A stretch of 64,000 bases of DNA from Cellulophaga baltica (GTDB lineage: Bacteria; Bacteroidota; Bacteroidia; Flavobacteriales; Flavobacteriaceae), in assembly GCF_900102165.1 (NCBI RefSeq), contig NZ_FNBD01000002.1, forward strand, positions 310,001-374,000, written 5' to 3'. The notes under the pieces were generated by a model that searched no databases, was not told the DNA's origin, and was given only the letters and a program-made list of their open reading frames with translations. A program made the translations under genes and the position numbers. Below are positions 34,371-43,992 of the stretch, piece by piece (position 1 is the stretch's first letter; each line of letters opens with the position of its first letter).

Positions 34371-37300
34371 TTTTTTTGGTTAATTTTTTCAATAATTTTT
34401 TTACTTCTCGAAGTGTTGCTTTTGTCTTACCTCCGGCTTCACTCTCTCTAATAAATTCTTCTGAAACAGGCTCCGTAGCTTCTCCTTTAATTAAACTTCT
34501 TCCGTCTGCCATAGTTGCAAATATGTAATATAATCCTGGGATAATTAAAACGCCGATAAAAGTCCCCATTAACATACCTCCCATGGCAGAACCACCAATA
34601 GTTTTGTTTCCAATTGCACCCGCGCCATGCGCCACAACTAAAGGAATCAATCCTGCTATAAAAGCAAAAGAAGTCATTAAAATTGGTCTAAACCTTACTC
34701 TTGCTCCTTCAATGGCAGCCTCAAGAATTGTACTTCCTTGACGCCTTTTCTGAACTGCAAACTCCACAATAAGCACTCCGTTTTTCCCCAAAAGCCCAAC
34801 TAACATAATAAGTCCAATTTGCGCATAGACATCATTGGCTAACCCCATAGTCTTCAATAATACAAATGAACCTAGAACACCAACAGGAAGTGATAAAATA
34901 ATCGCAAAAGGAAGTAAAAAACTTTCATATTGAGCGGCAAGAACAAAGTATACAAAGATTAGAACTACCATGAAAATATAAAGTGATTCGTTCCCTCGCT
35001 GCGCCTCATCATACGACAAGCCCTCCCAAGCAATATCATAGCCTCTTGGCAGTGTTTCTTTGGCTACTTCTTTTATCGCAGTGATAGCATCGCCAGTGGT
35101 AAATCCGTTGGAAGGAAGTCCGTTTATTGATGCTGAGTTATATAAGTTATAACGTGTAATTTCATTTGGTCCCAAACGCTTTTCCATGGTCATAAATGCA
35201 GAATACGGAACCATTTCTCCCTCTTCATTCTTTACAAATAATTTTTCAAGGTCTGAGGGTAATGCTCTGTATTCTGGAGCTGCTTGTGTATACACTTTAA
35301 AAAATCTTCCGAAGCGGATAAACCCTTGTTCATAAGTACTACCTATCAAAATGTTTAAGTTCTCCATTGCTTTATCAATAGAAACCCCTTTTTGCATGGC
35401 AATTTTATTATTAATTTTTAACTCATACTGAGGGTAATTCGCGGAAAAGAAGGTAAACAAGCCTGTTAGTTCTTCCCGTTTAGCTAGCGCATCCATAAAA
35501 TTCTTATTGATTTTATCAAACTCTTGATAATCCGTACCATTGGTTTTATCTAACAAACGCATTGAGAAGCCTCCTGAAGATCCAAAACCTGGTACAGCTG
35601 GTGGTTCAAAGTACTCAATGACTGCACCCAAATTTTTAGTTTCCTCTTCTAGCTCTTCCATGATTTCATGTACGGAATGCTCCCGGTCAGACCAAGGCTT
35701 AAGGTTAATCAAACAAGTACCTGCATTTGAACCACGCCCTTCTGTCATAATTTCATATCCTGCTAAAGAAGAGACAGATTCTACACCTGCTGTTTCCTCA
35801 CATATCTTCTGTAATTTTCTAGCAATATCATTTGTTCGCTCTAGGGTAGATCCTGGTGGGGTTTGGATTATCGCATAAATCATCCCCTGATCTTCATTTG
35901 GAATAAAACCAGCGGGTAGTGCTTCGTTTGTAACAAATACCCCAACACAAAATGCTATTAAGATCCCAAAAGTCAAAACTCTTCTCGCAACAATTTTATT
36001 CAAAATGTTCACATACCTTCCCGTAAGCTTTTCAAAACCTCTATTGAACCAAGCAATAAATTTATCTATCGGTGATTTCTTCTTAGGTTTGCCATGATCA
36101 TTTTTAAGAATCATTGCACAGAGAACCGGGGTTAATGTAAGCGCTACTACCGCAGATAAAATGATAGACCCAGCCATGGTTATGGAAAATTGTCTATAAA
36201 ATACTCCAACAGGGCCCGACATAAATGCAATCGGAATAAAAACCGATACCATCACCAATGTTATCGCTATAATAGCACCTCCTATTTCATTTACGACTAG
36301 CTTTACGGCTTCAAAAGGACCTAAATGGGTTTCTTCCATTTTTGCATGTACGGCTTCTACAACAACAATAGCATCATCAACGACAATACCAATAGCTAGC
36401 ACTAAAGCAAATAAGGTTATTAAATTAATTGACAAACCAAACAATTGCATAATAAAGAAGGCTCCAATCAATGAAACAGGCACTGCGATGATAGGAATTA
36501 AAGTAGACCTCCAATCTCCTAAAAATAGGAATACCACTATAGCTACCAGTATAAAAGCATCTCTAAGTGTATGAATAACTTGCTCTATAGACGCATTCAA
36601 AAAGTTAGAAACATCATAACTAATTCTGTACTCCATACCAGAAGGTAAATCCTCCTTCAACTCTTTTAATTTGTCCTTGACTTCTGCTATAACATCACTT
36701 GCATTGCTGCCAAAAGTTTGTTTTAAAACAATTGATGCTGAAGGCTTACCATCTAAATTGGAATAGATATCAAAAAACTCACTACCAAGCTCCACATCCG
36801 CTAGGTCTCCTAATTTTAAAATCTCCCCTTCCTCGTTGGCCTTGATGATAATATCTTCGTATTGCTCTGGTTCGTCATACCTATCTTGGTACATTAATAC
36901 ATACTCTAAAGATTGCGAAGTTTTACCTGAGCTCTGCCCTATTCTACCGGGTCTTGCCAAAATACTTTGCTCCTCCATTGCTTTTAATATTTCTTCTGCA
37001 GAAACATTATATGCGCGCATGCGATCTGGTTTCAGCCAAACACGAATAGCATACTTGCGACTCCCTAAGATCTGAGCACTCGCTATCCCATCAATTCGCT
37101 GAATTTCAGGGATCATCTTAGTATATGCATAATTGTAGAGAAATAATTCATGGTCATCCACATTATCACTATACAAGTTTACGTACATCAACATGCTTGG
37201 TTGTACTGGCGTAATAATTACCCCTTCACGCTGTACCAAGTCTGGCAATAAAGGCATAACCTGATCTACTCTTGTTTTTACCCGGACTACTGCCTGATTA

Positions 37301-37599
37301 GGGTCTGTACCCGGTTCAAAGATGATACGCAACGTCCCTTCCCCAGCACTTGTAGCATCTGACGCGATATAACGCATGCCTTGCACACCATTTATAGCCG
37401 TTTCTAAAGGTATTAATGTAGATTTAACCAATACATCTGCACTTGAACCAGGATAGGCTATAAAAATGTTTACGGTAGTTGGTGCAATCTCTGGAAATTG
37501 TGATATGGGTAATTGCTTTATAGAAAGCAGCCCCGTAAATACGATTATTACCGATATGACAATTGCCAATACCGGTCTTTTTATAAAATTACTGAACAT
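34354..37599 (-). CDS. RND efflux transporter (HAE1/AcrB-type)
   Basis: A 1081-residue inner-membrane RND pump. The N-terminus FSNFIKRPVLAIVISVII, the proton-relay helix with adjacent aspartates (IGIVVDDAIVVVEAV) and GPVGVFYRQF match hydrophobe/amphiphile exporters. Twelve membrane segments and two large periplasmic loops are present. It is encoded between the adaptor and the outer-membrane factor, so the operon supplies a complete drug or toxic-compound pump. The C-terminal tail (about 1040-1081) is charged and rich in Lys, as is common in the phylum. Confidence 0.96.
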   Translation of the reverse strand: MFSNFIKRPVLAIVISVIIVFTGLLSIKQLPISQFPEIAPTTVNIFIAYPGSSADVLVKSTLIPLETAINGVQGMRYIASDATSAGEGTLRIIFEPGTDPNQAVVRVKTRVDQVMPLLPDLVQREGVIITPVQPSMLMYVNLYSDNVDDHELFLYNYAYTKMIPEIQRIDGIASAQILGSRKYAIRVWLKPDRMRAYNVSAEEILKAMEEQSILARPGRIGQSSGKTSQSLEYVLMYQDRYDEPEQYEDIIIKANEEGEILKLGDLADVELGSEFFDIYSNLDGKPSASIVLKQTFGSNASDVIAEVKDKLKELKEDLPSGMEYRISYDVSNFLNASIEQVIHTLRDAFILVAIVVFLFLGDWRSTLIPIIAVPVSLIGAFFIMQLFGLSINLITLFALVLAIGIVVDDAIVVVEAVHAKMEETHLGPFEAVKLVVNEIGGAIIAITLVMVSVFIPIAFMSGPVGVFYRQFSITMAGSIILSAVVALTLTPVLCAMILKNDHGKPKKKSPIDKFIAWFNRGFEKLTGRYVNILNKIVARRVLTFGILIAFCVGVFVTNEALPAGFIPNEDQGMIYAIIQTPPGSTLERTNDIARKLQKICEETAGVESVSSLAGYEIMTEGRGSNAGTCLINLKPWSDREHSVHEIMEELEEETKNLGAVIEYFEPPAVPGFGSSGGFSMRLLDKTNGTDYQEFDKINKNFMDALAKREELTGLFTFFSANYPQYELKINNKIAMQKGVSIDKAMENLNILIGSTYEQGFIRFGRFFKVYTQAAPEYRALPSDLEKLFVKNEEGEMVPYSAFMTMEKRLGPNEITRYNLYNSASINGLPSNGFTTGDAITAIKEVAKETLPRGYDIAWEGLSYDEAQRGNESLYIFMVVLIFVYFVLAAQYESFLLPFAIILSLPVGVLGSFVLLKTMGLANDVYAQIGLIMLVGLLGKNGVLIVEFAVQKRRQGSTILEAAIEGARVRFRPILMTSFAFIAGLIPLVVAHGAGAIGNKTIGGSAMGGMLMGTFIGVLIIPGLYYIFATMADGRSLIKGEATEPVSEEFIRESEAGGKTKATLREVKKLLKKLTKKNEDEI

Positions 37600-37620
37600 G
37601 TCTTTTTTGGATTAGTTTTA

Positions 37621-38703
37621 TTACTCAGCGTAAACCGCCAACTTAGAAATCACCTCATTAGGTTCCATAAATTCAGTGCTAATTTTCTCATTATTTTTCA
37701 CCATACGGATACCATCTAACAAAAATTTATCTGAAGCCTTCAAACCTTTACTTATTACGTATAAATGGGGCAATTCTGCAGCGATAAAAATTTCAGTCTG
37801 TCTGACAATATTCTCCTGATCTACCACAAACACGTATTTTTTATCTAGAATTTCGAATGTTGCTTTCTGTGGTATAATTAATGCATCTTTATAAGGAGTG
37901 GTCATTAAAATACTCCCAGTTTCTCCGTGTCTTAATATTCTATCTGGGTTATTAAAGGTTGCTCTAAAAGCAATATTTCCAGTCTGATTATTAAAATCCG
38001 CCTCTATAGTTTCTACAATACCACTTTGATTAAATGGTTTGTTATTTGCCATTAGAAGCCTAACTTCTTTCTTTTCCTTCTTATCAAAGCTCATGATATA
38101 ATCTAAGTATTCTGCTTCTGGAACATTAAAGTACACCCACATTTTACTATTATCAGAAAGTGTAGTTAATAATTCTCCTTCATCTAACAAGCTTCCTTCT
38201 CGTACATGTAAATGATCCATAATCCCATCAAAAGGTGCTGTGATATTTGTAAATCCTAAGTGGATTTTTGCTAGTGACACTTCAGCATTGGCTTTATCAA
38301 AATTAGCTTTAGCCATAGAAAGTTCATTTTCTGACACCACCTGACCATCAGCTAATAATTGTGTGTTTTTCAATTCAATTTCTGCAACTTTTGCTTCTGC
38401 AGCTGCTTTTTGTAAATCTGCTTGATACACATTAGGCATAATTTGGAACATCGCCTGTCCCTTTTTTACTGTTTGTCCTTCATCCACCGAAATGTTTTTA
38501 AGATATCCTCTTTCCAAAGCACGAACTTCTATATGCCTAATAGAATGAATTTGACTAACATAGTCTTTAGTTATTGAGGTGTCTTTTTTAATAGGACTGG
38601 TAACAAGAAATTTAGTTTCTTCATGTTTTTCCTCTTTTTTTGCTCCGCAGCTTGTAAGCATTAAGAATACAAGCAAGCCAATAAACATAGGAGTTTTACT
38701 CAT
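37621..38703 (-). CDS. Membrane fusion protein (RND periplasmic adaptor)
   Basis: A 360-residue lipoprotein (FLMLTSC, Cys19). The biotinyl-lipoyl-like halves (IEVRALERGYL...VKKGQAMFQI and FTNITAPFDGIMDHL) flank an alpha-hairpin (about 95-150), followed by the beta-barrel and membrane-proximal domains. It is the first gene of the efflux operon, 21 bases before the RND gene. It is typical of AcrA-like adaptors. No local repressor gene accompanies it. Confidence 0.94.
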   Translation of the reverse strand: MSKTPMFIGLLVFLMLTSCGAKKEEKHEETKFLVTSPIKKDTSITKDYVSQIHSIRHIEVRALERGYLKNISVDEGQTVKKGQAMFQIMPNVYQADLQKAAAEAKVAEIELKNTQLLADGQVVSENELSMAKANFDKANAEVSLAKIHLGFTNITAPFDGIMDHLHVREGSLLDEGELLTTLSDNSKMWVYFNVPEAEYLDYIMSFDKKEKKEVRLLMANNKPFNQSGIVETIEADFNNQTGNIAFRATFNNPDRILRHGETGSILMTTPYKDALIIPQKATFEILDKKYVFVVDQENIVRQTEIFIAAELPHLYVISKGLKASDKFLLDGIRMVKNNEKISTEFMEPNEVISKLAVYAE

Positions 38704-38854
38704 AGTTTTACTAGTTTAAAATAAATGATTTTTTAAGTTTGAAATAGCGGCAAGCCTAAATTCTATTTGGATTAGAACTCACCTGTTTTGTTGTAAATAA
38801 TTTAAAAAGAAATACTAAGTAGCACACGGAAGATGTTGGCTACCAAAGAATGTA

Positions 38855-39271
38855 TCAGATACGATACACCTGAAAACGCACGTAGTGTTTAAAACAAACT
38901 GCAACGCATTTAGCTTCAAAAGAACGTATGTCTTTTAAAAGTTTGTAAGAAAGCTGTTTTACACTATCATGATCAAAAGAGTGATCAGAAAAAGTAAGGT
39001 TACTAATTTTTTCTTGAGAAGAAACGCGCTCTTCATTCTCTTCTTCAACATCTGAGATTTCGGCAAAATGTCTTTTATGCGCATTGAAATCTTGCGCTTC
39101 TACAAACTGAAGAATTGACGGATCGTCATTCAAATAGTTTCCGTAACGTTCTAAAGAATTAAAATTTTGAAATATAAAGGAGTCCCCAACATTGGAGTTA
39201 CTGGCATTGCATCCGTTGGTGATTAGAATGCAAATTAGAAGTAAAAATTGCCCGAATGCCTTTTTCATCAA
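38855..39271 (-). CDS. Small hypothetical lipoprotein
   Basis: A 138-residue protein with lipoprotein signal ILITNGC (Cys21). The mature part is acidic in the middle (EISDVEEENEERV) and has two cysteines near the end (FEAKCVAVCFKHY). I recognise no family. A textbook promoter (TTTG-N20-TAATTTTG) lies directly upstream, giving an extremely short leader, so the gene is probably expressed as a single unit. Confidence 0.65.
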   Translation of the reverse strand: MMKKAFGQFLLLICILITNGCNASNSNVGDSFIFQNFNSLERYGNYLNDDPSILQFVEAQDFNAHKRHFAEISDVEEENEERVSSQEKISNLTFSDHSFDHDSVKQLSYKLLKDIRSFEAKCVAVCFKHYVRFQVYRI

Positions 39272-39276
39272 GGGAC

Positions 39277-39308
39277 CAAAATTATACTATGAAACCGTAG
39301 TGGACAAA
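39277..39308 (-). promoter_or_regulatory. Flavobacterial promoter of the small lipoprotein gene
   Basis: On the minus strand TTTG (complement of 39305-39308) is followed after 20 bases by TAATTTTG (complement of 39277-39284), matching the TTTG-N19-21-TAnnTTTG consensus. The transcription start would fall within a few bases of the start codon at 39271 or 39268. Confidence 0.65.
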
Positions 39309-39622
39309 CATATGGTTGTTAAAAATAGTTAAATTCCCTATTCTAAATACGTATTATTATTTCACTAAAAATAAGCGGTATTTACTGCTAATAGTGGCCA
39401 TTTACAGTCCTAAAATAGAACTAAGTACAATTATTTAAACTTTCTTTTAAATAACAATTCGCAATAACTACCCCCTTAAAATAGGTTTACTATAATGTGT
39501 CATCACTATTTTTACAAACCCTTAATTTCAAGTCCACATTTTCTTATACTTTTTAGTATACCATTAAAAAAGCTTAAGTTTAGTACTGAGAACTAATTAA
39601 TCTATCAAAACTTTAAACCAAA
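39309..39622. other. Divergent intergenic region before the dipeptidase gene
   Basis: About 310 AT-rich bases. A small inverted repeat TATACT-TTTT-AGTATA lies at 39545-39560, about 63 bases upstream of the dipeptidase start, followed by TAAGTTTA (about 39575), a near match to the -7 box. No gene is seen. Confidence 0.45.
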
Positions 39623-40927
39623 ATGAAAAAAAGACTAACTCCCTACCTTCCTATGCTACTAAGCTTACTATTTTTTTCTTGCCAAGAGAAACCAAAAGAG
39701 GTTAAAGAAGTAGCTGAAGAAACTATAGAACAAAAGGCACAACGTATTCACCAGAATGTAATTACTATAGACACTCACAATGATATTAATGTAGCACATT
39801 TTACAGATAGCATAAATTACACACAACGCTTAGACACTCAAATAAATCTTCCTAAGATGGTAGAAGGTGGTTTAGATGTTTCTTGGTTAATTGTTTACAC
39901 AGGACAAGATTCTTTAACTCCTGCAGGCTATAAAAAAGCAGAAATTAATGCCTTAGAAAAATTTGATGCCATACATCTTTTATGCGAAAAAATTGCTCCA
40001 GAGAAAATTGAATTAGCTCTTACATCTGATGAGGTACGAAGAATTCATAAAGCAGGAAAAAAAGTAGCAATGATTGGGGTGGAAAATGCCTACCCTATTG
40101 GAGAAAACCTTTCTAATTTCAAAAAATATTATGACTTAGGAGCTCGTTACATCTCCTTATCACATAATGGCCATAGTCAGTTTTCTGATTCTAATACAGG
40201 AGAAAATGATAGTATTTGGCTTCATAATGGGTTAAGTGATTTAGGCAAACAGGGAATTGTAGAAATGAATAAGCTCGGGGTTATGATTGATATTTCTCAT
40301 CCATCTAAAGAAGCTATGAAGCAAATGATTGCTTTATCTAAAGCACCTATCATCGCCTCCCATTCTTCTGCACGTAAACTTTGTGATCACAGTAGAAATT
40401 TAGATGATGAACAACTTCTTTTATTAAAAGAAAACGGTGGTGTTATACAAACGGTAGCTTTTAGTTCTTATCTAAATACTGAAAAGCATGAGGCCAGAGC
40501 TGCTTACCTGAAAGGTATTTACACTAAAATAGCCGATTCTCTTGACCTTAAACTTTATGAGCGTTCCGAAATAGGAGCCCTTAGTGCTGATGAAAAGAAA
40601 GCTTTTTTTGCTGATTATACTAAAGTGAAAAAAATTGGAAAAGAACTAGTGGCGACAGATACAAACGCCCCTCCTGCCGTAAATGTATCTGATTTTATTG
40701 ACCATGTAGATTACCTAGTAAAATTGATAGGTATTGATCATGTAGGCTTAAGTTCTGATTTTGACGGTGGTGGCGGAATTGAAGGTTGGGATGATGCCGC
40801 TGAAACCTATAATGTAACTTTAGAATTGGTAAAAAGGGGGTATTCTGAGGAAGATATTGCTAAACTTTGGGGAGGCAACTTACTTCGTGTTTTAGATAAA
40901 GTACAAGCAGTTGCTAAAACTCTATAA
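39623..40927 (+). CDS. Membrane (renal) dipeptidase, peptidase M19, lipoprotein
   Basis: A 434-residue exported lipoprotein (LLFFSC, Cys20) of peptidase family M19, which cleaves dipeptides, including D-amino-acid-containing ones, with two zinc ions. Metal ligands are visible in order: DTHND, GVENAY (Glu), the DISHPS and ASHSSAR histidines, and SDFDGGGG region (SDFDGGG). It should act in the periplasm or at the surface. It is a single-gene unit ending in a terminator shared with the convergent receiver gene. Confidence 0.94.
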   Translation: MKKRLTPYLPMLLSLLFFSCQEKPKEVKEVAEETIEQKAQRIHQNVITIDTHNDINVAHFTDSINYTQRLDTQINLPKMVEGGLDVSWLIVYTGQDSLTPAGYKKAEINALEKFDAIHLLCEKIAPEKIELALTSDEVRRIHKAGKKVAMIGVENAYPIGENLSNFKKYYDLGARYISLSHNGHSQFSDSNTGENDSIWLHNGLSDLGKQGIVEMNKLGVMIDISHPSKEAMKQMIALSKAPIIASHSSARKLCDHSRNLDDEQLLLLKENGGVIQTVAFSSYLNTEKHEARAAYLKGIYTKIADSLDLKLYERSEIGALSADEKKAFFADYTKVKKIGKELVATDTNAPPAVNVSDFIDHVDYLVKLIGIDHVGLSSDFDGGGGIEGWDDAAETYNVTLELVKRGYSEEDIAKLWGGNLLRVLDKVQAVAKTL

Positions 40928-40930
40928 AAA

Positions 40931-40963
40931 GAGTAGGTAGAACTTAAGCTGTTCTACCTATTC
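40931..40963. terminator. Terminator overlapping the end of the convergent receiver gene
   Basis: Arms 40931-40943 (GAGTAGGTAGAAC) and 40951-40963 (GTTCTACCTATTC) pair with one wobble around a 7-base loop. A-rich DNA on the left and T-rich on the right allow use from both sides. The right arm lies inside the last codons of the receiver gene. Confidence 0.7.
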
Positions 40964-41366
40964 TTTCATTCTCTATCTCCTTTAAAAGATGTTCGAATTT
41001 TATATCGGTAAGGGGTTTACTTATAAAGTCTTTTACAATACTATATTCTTTTGATTTTTCTATATCTCCAGAAAAAATAGAAGAACTTAAAATATACACT
41101 CTTGTTTTACTTTCTATATCTGGAATTTTACAGAATTCATCTAAAAAATCCCAACCATCCATAATTGGCATATTTAAATCTAAAAATATTACTTCTGGAA
41201 GTTCTTGATTAGACTTTAGCAATGCCTCCAAATCATCTAAGGCTTCTTGGCCATTCTCAAAAACCGTAATTGTAGAGCAGAATTTACCATTGCTATTTAA
41301 AATAACTTTTGTCCCGTATACAAATATTGGATCATCATCAATAATACAAACAGTGTCGATTTTCAT
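40944..41366 (-). CDS. Single-domain response regulator
   Basis: A 140-residue receiver from ATG 41366 (an upstream start at 41405 is unlikely because VCIIDDDP should be near the N-terminus). Asp10-Asp12 form the acidic pocket, Asp63 (IFLDLNMPIMDGW) is the phospho-acceptor, and ILSSSIFSGD and FISKPL carry the switch Ser and Lys. There is no output domain and no kinase gene nearby, so its partner is elsewhere. Such receivers in Bacteroidota often serve hybrid kinases. Confidence 0.92.
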   Translation of the reverse strand: MKIDTVCIIDDDPIFVYGTKVILNSNGKFCSTITVFENGQEALDDLEALLKSNQELPEVIFLDLNMPIMDGWDFLDEFCKIPDIESKTRVYILSSSIFSGDIEKSKEYSIVKDFISKPLTDIKFEHLLKEIENERIGRTA

Positions 41367-41433
41367 AGCATTCAGAATCAAAGACGAACAACAAATGTAA
41401 GACAAATCCTATAACAACAAAAGAACTTCTGCT

Positions 41434-41883
41434 TTAATTTGATTTTAGCAACCATTCTTTTTCACCATTGCTCTCTTTTTTCGAAAATAAATGAAAACCA
41501 TTTTTCTCATAAAATTGTTTTAGGCCTTCTTCTTCAATGGTCAACCAAAAAGAATTGCTCGGATACTCCTGCCGTATATTTTGCAACCATAGAGAGCCTA
41601 AATTCTCTCCTCTTCTAGCCTCTATAACCCATAAATATCCAATATAATAACTATTTGACGCTAATAGCTTTTCTGCTACTTCTTTAAACAATTGCATATC
41701 TGCAGTCATTTCTTTGAAAATAATTCCTCCTGCCAGAATAGCGCCCTCTTCCTTTAGAACAACAATTTCTGAAGTTCCGGATAATTTGCTCCAAACTACT
41801 TTTAGCGCATCTTGCCAATCTAAGGGTAGCATATCAATAAAAGTACCTGGAGGACCTACATATTTAGAAAAATCTAACGCCAT
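41434..41883 (-). CDS. GNAT-family N-acetyltransferase
   Basis: A 149-residue acetyltransferase with the acetyl-CoA-binding region around VIEARRGENLGSLWL and the C-terminal QFYEKNGFHLF typical of GNAT proteins. It begins 6 bases before the end of the ATP-grasp gene upstream, so the two are probably co-transcribed and may act on the same small molecule. Confidence 0.85.
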   Translation of the reverse strand: MALDFSKYVGPPGTFIDMLPLDWQDALKVVWSKLSGTSEIVVLKEEGAILAGGIIFKEMTADMQLFKEVAEKLLASNSYYIGYLWVIEARRGENLGSLWLQNIRQEYPSNSFWLTIEEEGLKQFYEKNGFHLFSKKESNGEKEWLLKSN

Positions 41884-41889
41884 ACTTTT

Positions 41890-43242
41890 TTATAAGAGTC
41901 CCCAAGACCATAATTTATCCGAATCTTCAAACCAACGATCACCTATATCTGTACGATAATAACAATTGTTTATAATGACCGTATTAATACGATTATACAT
42001 CATTTTTTGCGCATCTTTCATCGTCAAACCAGTTCCTGTTACTAACAAGGCTATCCCAGTATTTCCTGTAATGAGCCACTGATCGTTAACAATTTTTAAA
42101 TGCATGGGATGTATCCCTTCCAAACTATCCTTTTTCAAAATTACTACCGCATCTTTTGAAAATAACTCAAAGGTTTTTTTATCCTCATACGGAAATGGTG
42201 GTACGACTACAAAAGCACCAACTTGGAAACCCTTTTTTACTTGGAGTTGAAATTTATGTCCAGAAGCTACTTTATATAACAGCTCACCAATGGGCTCTGT
42301 TATTCCTGCGCGTTGAATAAAAATTTGCGGAAAACCAAAACGAGAAGTAAACTCTAATGGGTAAATGCCATGTCCGTTTACAATACAGTTTAAATCTATA
42401 TGTCCAAAAAAATTGTTTTTGGCAAGTATCGCTTCCATTTTTCTAAGCGTTTTATCAAAAATTGGAGAATCTTTGACCCAAAACATACTACTCCCCATTT
42501 CTCCTGTTGATACTCCCAGCTCCTTAGGGAATAATTTTTTATGCTCGAAGGTGATGTTTATCGGCGTTAAAAATTCAATACCATTAAAAAAAGCAGAAAC
42601 AGATATCTCTACTCCCTTTACTTTTCGCTGCAGTTGAAAGGTACCAAAATCATCTCCCCAAGATTTCTCGTAAGCTTTCAATACTCGGACTACATCTTGC
42701 CCAGAGTCATCATTACCCACAAAAAGCAATTGCTTTAACTCTTGTGTTTCACCAGATGGTTTTATGACATAGGCATTAGGATTCCCTTCCACATACTTTA
42801 TAGCCTCTTTAAAAGTCTCAAACTCTTTAAAAGGTAGAATATTAATCTTATGTCTTTTAAGCTCTTCTTGTCCAAAATTACGGTCTAGTTCTAAGGCATC
42901 TGTATATTCCGTACCTCCAAAAACCAATTTACCTTGCGCACGTAATTCTTGACATACTTTTCCGTTTCCGGTATAATCAAAAATTAGTACATCTGCCCAA
43001 TCAACATGCTTTTTCCAGTCCTGTACTTTCTTTACAAAACCGTATCCAATTTCTTTAGACGCTTTGTCTTCTATGTAGAATTTTACTTCATTACCTTCTT
43101 GTAAGGTAGCATAAGCAATATCTAATGATTCTCCCCAGCGAGAGATAAATAAAAAATTCTTTTCAACCTGAATTATTTTTCGCAATTTATTATGCTGTTT
43201 AGGTATGTGATAAGAGGGTATAACCAAAAAGGCTATACCCAC
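41890..43242 (-). CDS. PurD-like ATP-grasp ligase
   Basis: A 450-residue ATP-grasp protein related to phosphoribosylamine-glycine ligase. It has an N-terminal Rossmann-like part (FLFISRWGESLDIA, DWADVLIFDYTGNG), then VIKPSGETQELK, VKGVEISVSAFF, GHIDLNCIVNGHGIYPLEFTSRFG (read as HIDLNCIV and YPLEFTSRFGFPQ) with the metal-ligand Glu/Asn region, and a C-terminal domain. It probably joins a carboxylate to an amine with ATP, but it is not the biosynthetic PurD by sequence. The start is uncertain: the first 24 codons include an inverted repeat (43216-43240), and a TTG at codon 20 could be the real start. Confidence 0.72.
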   Translation of the reverse strand: MGIAFLVIPSYHIPKQHNKLRKIIQVEKNFLFISRWGESLDIAYATLQEGNEVKFYIEDKASKEIGYGFVKKVQDWKKHVDWADVLIFDYTGNGKVCQELRAQGKLVFGGTEYTDALELDRNFGQEELKRHKINILPFKEFETFKEAIKYVEGNPNAYVIKPSGETQELKQLLFVGNDDSGQDVVRVLKAYEKSWGDDFGTFQLQRKVKGVEISVSAFFNGIEFLTPINITFEHKKLFPKELGVSTGEMGSSMFWVKDSPIFDKTLRKMEAILAKNNFFGHIDLNCIVNGHGIYPLEFTSRFGFPQIFIQRAGITEPIGELLYKVASGHKFQLQVKKGFQVGAFVVVPPFPYEDKKTFELFSKDAVVILKKDSLEGIHPMHLKIVNDQWLITGNTGIALLVTGTGLTMKDAQKMMYNRINTVIINNCYYRTDIGDRWFEDSDKLWSWGLL

Positions 43243-43254
43243 TTATCTATATAT

Positions 43255-43569
43255 TTAATTTTTCTTAATTAGTTTTAAATCTGTAATCGTTAAAACTTCA
43301 TACGTCTCGTTTTCTTCATCTAAAAACTCCTCAGATGTATAGGTAACTTCAAAGTCGATCCCTATTAATTTTCTATCGGCCATGTTGTATTTAGAACTAG
43401 CTGCATCTTCTATTTCTTTAAAAGCATAGGTATTAAAATCTTCTTCTGATGAGAAATAATACACCCCGTCATCTACACCTTCATAGGTTGCAGTAACTGT
43501 TAAAGTATCTTGATTTGTTTTTAGAAAAGAGGTTATTAATAGTAAAATGGAAATTGCTGCTATTTTCAT
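43255..43569 (-). CDS. Small secreted hypothetical protein
   Basis: A 104-residue protein with signal peptide (MKIAAISILLLITSFLKT). The mature part is acidic and beta-rich (DTLTVTATYEGVDDGVYYF, then YEVLTITDLKLI). I recognise no family. It lies 12 bases upstream of the ATP-grasp gene on the same strand. Confidence 0.68.
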   Translation of the reverse strand: MKIAAISILLLITSFLKTNQDTLTVTATYEGVDDGVYYFSSEEDFNTYAFKEIEDAASSKYNMADRKLIGIDFEVTYTSEEFLDEENETYEVLTITDLKLIKKN

Positions 43570-43967
43570 ATTTGTTATTGTTAATTAATTAGCATTATAT
43601 TTTTTTGGTTGAATTAATAGACACTTACCCTTCATACCTGGTATGCCAGTGGTAATAATAACAGCTTTCTATGCTTTGCTCGTAATGGGTTTTAATAATA
43701 AAATACGAATAGTACGTTCATTTTTCACAGTCAAAAAATGAAATTCTTTAATAGATCTGAAGTAAGAAATCTGGCCTAATAATCGGTCTTCCAAACTATG
43801 GAATGCTTTTGAGAATGATTTCAAAATACTCAAAAACCCGAAATAAATATTTTTCTTCAAGGTGCCCTCCCTATTAGGGTAAACACAAAAATTATAGTAC
43901 AAATGAAGTAAAAAAACAAACATGTTTTTCAAATATTTTCAAGAATATTTCATGCTTAAAAATACCG
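43570..43967. other. Intergenic stretch before the exonuclease gene
   Basis: A 423-base gap between divergent genes. An antisense reading frame at 43669-43932 has no family features and I do not accept it. The right end holds the exonuclease promoter. Otherwise I see nothing. Confidence 0.5.
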
Positions 43968-43975
43968 TAACTTTG
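43968..43975 (+). promoter_or_regulatory. TAnnTTTG promoter box of the exonuclease-GIY-YIG gene
   Basis: TAACTTTG fits the Bacteroidota -7 consensus and lies 17 bases upstream of the TTG start at 43993. The predicted leader is about 10-14 bases, which supports the TTG start codon. Confidence 0.6.
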
Positions 43976-43992
43976 CTACAAAAAAAGGGCTT

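Noticed and set aside
43216-43240. Hairpin GGGTATAACC-AAAAA-GGCTATACCC as a transcription terminator
   Set aside because: No T run follows on either strand and it lies at the start of the ATP-grasp frame.
43669-43932. 87-codon minus-strand reading frame in the gap before the exonuclease gene
   Set aside because: Aromatic-rich composition without any family motif; overlaps the promoter-side gap and has no adjacent regulatory signals.
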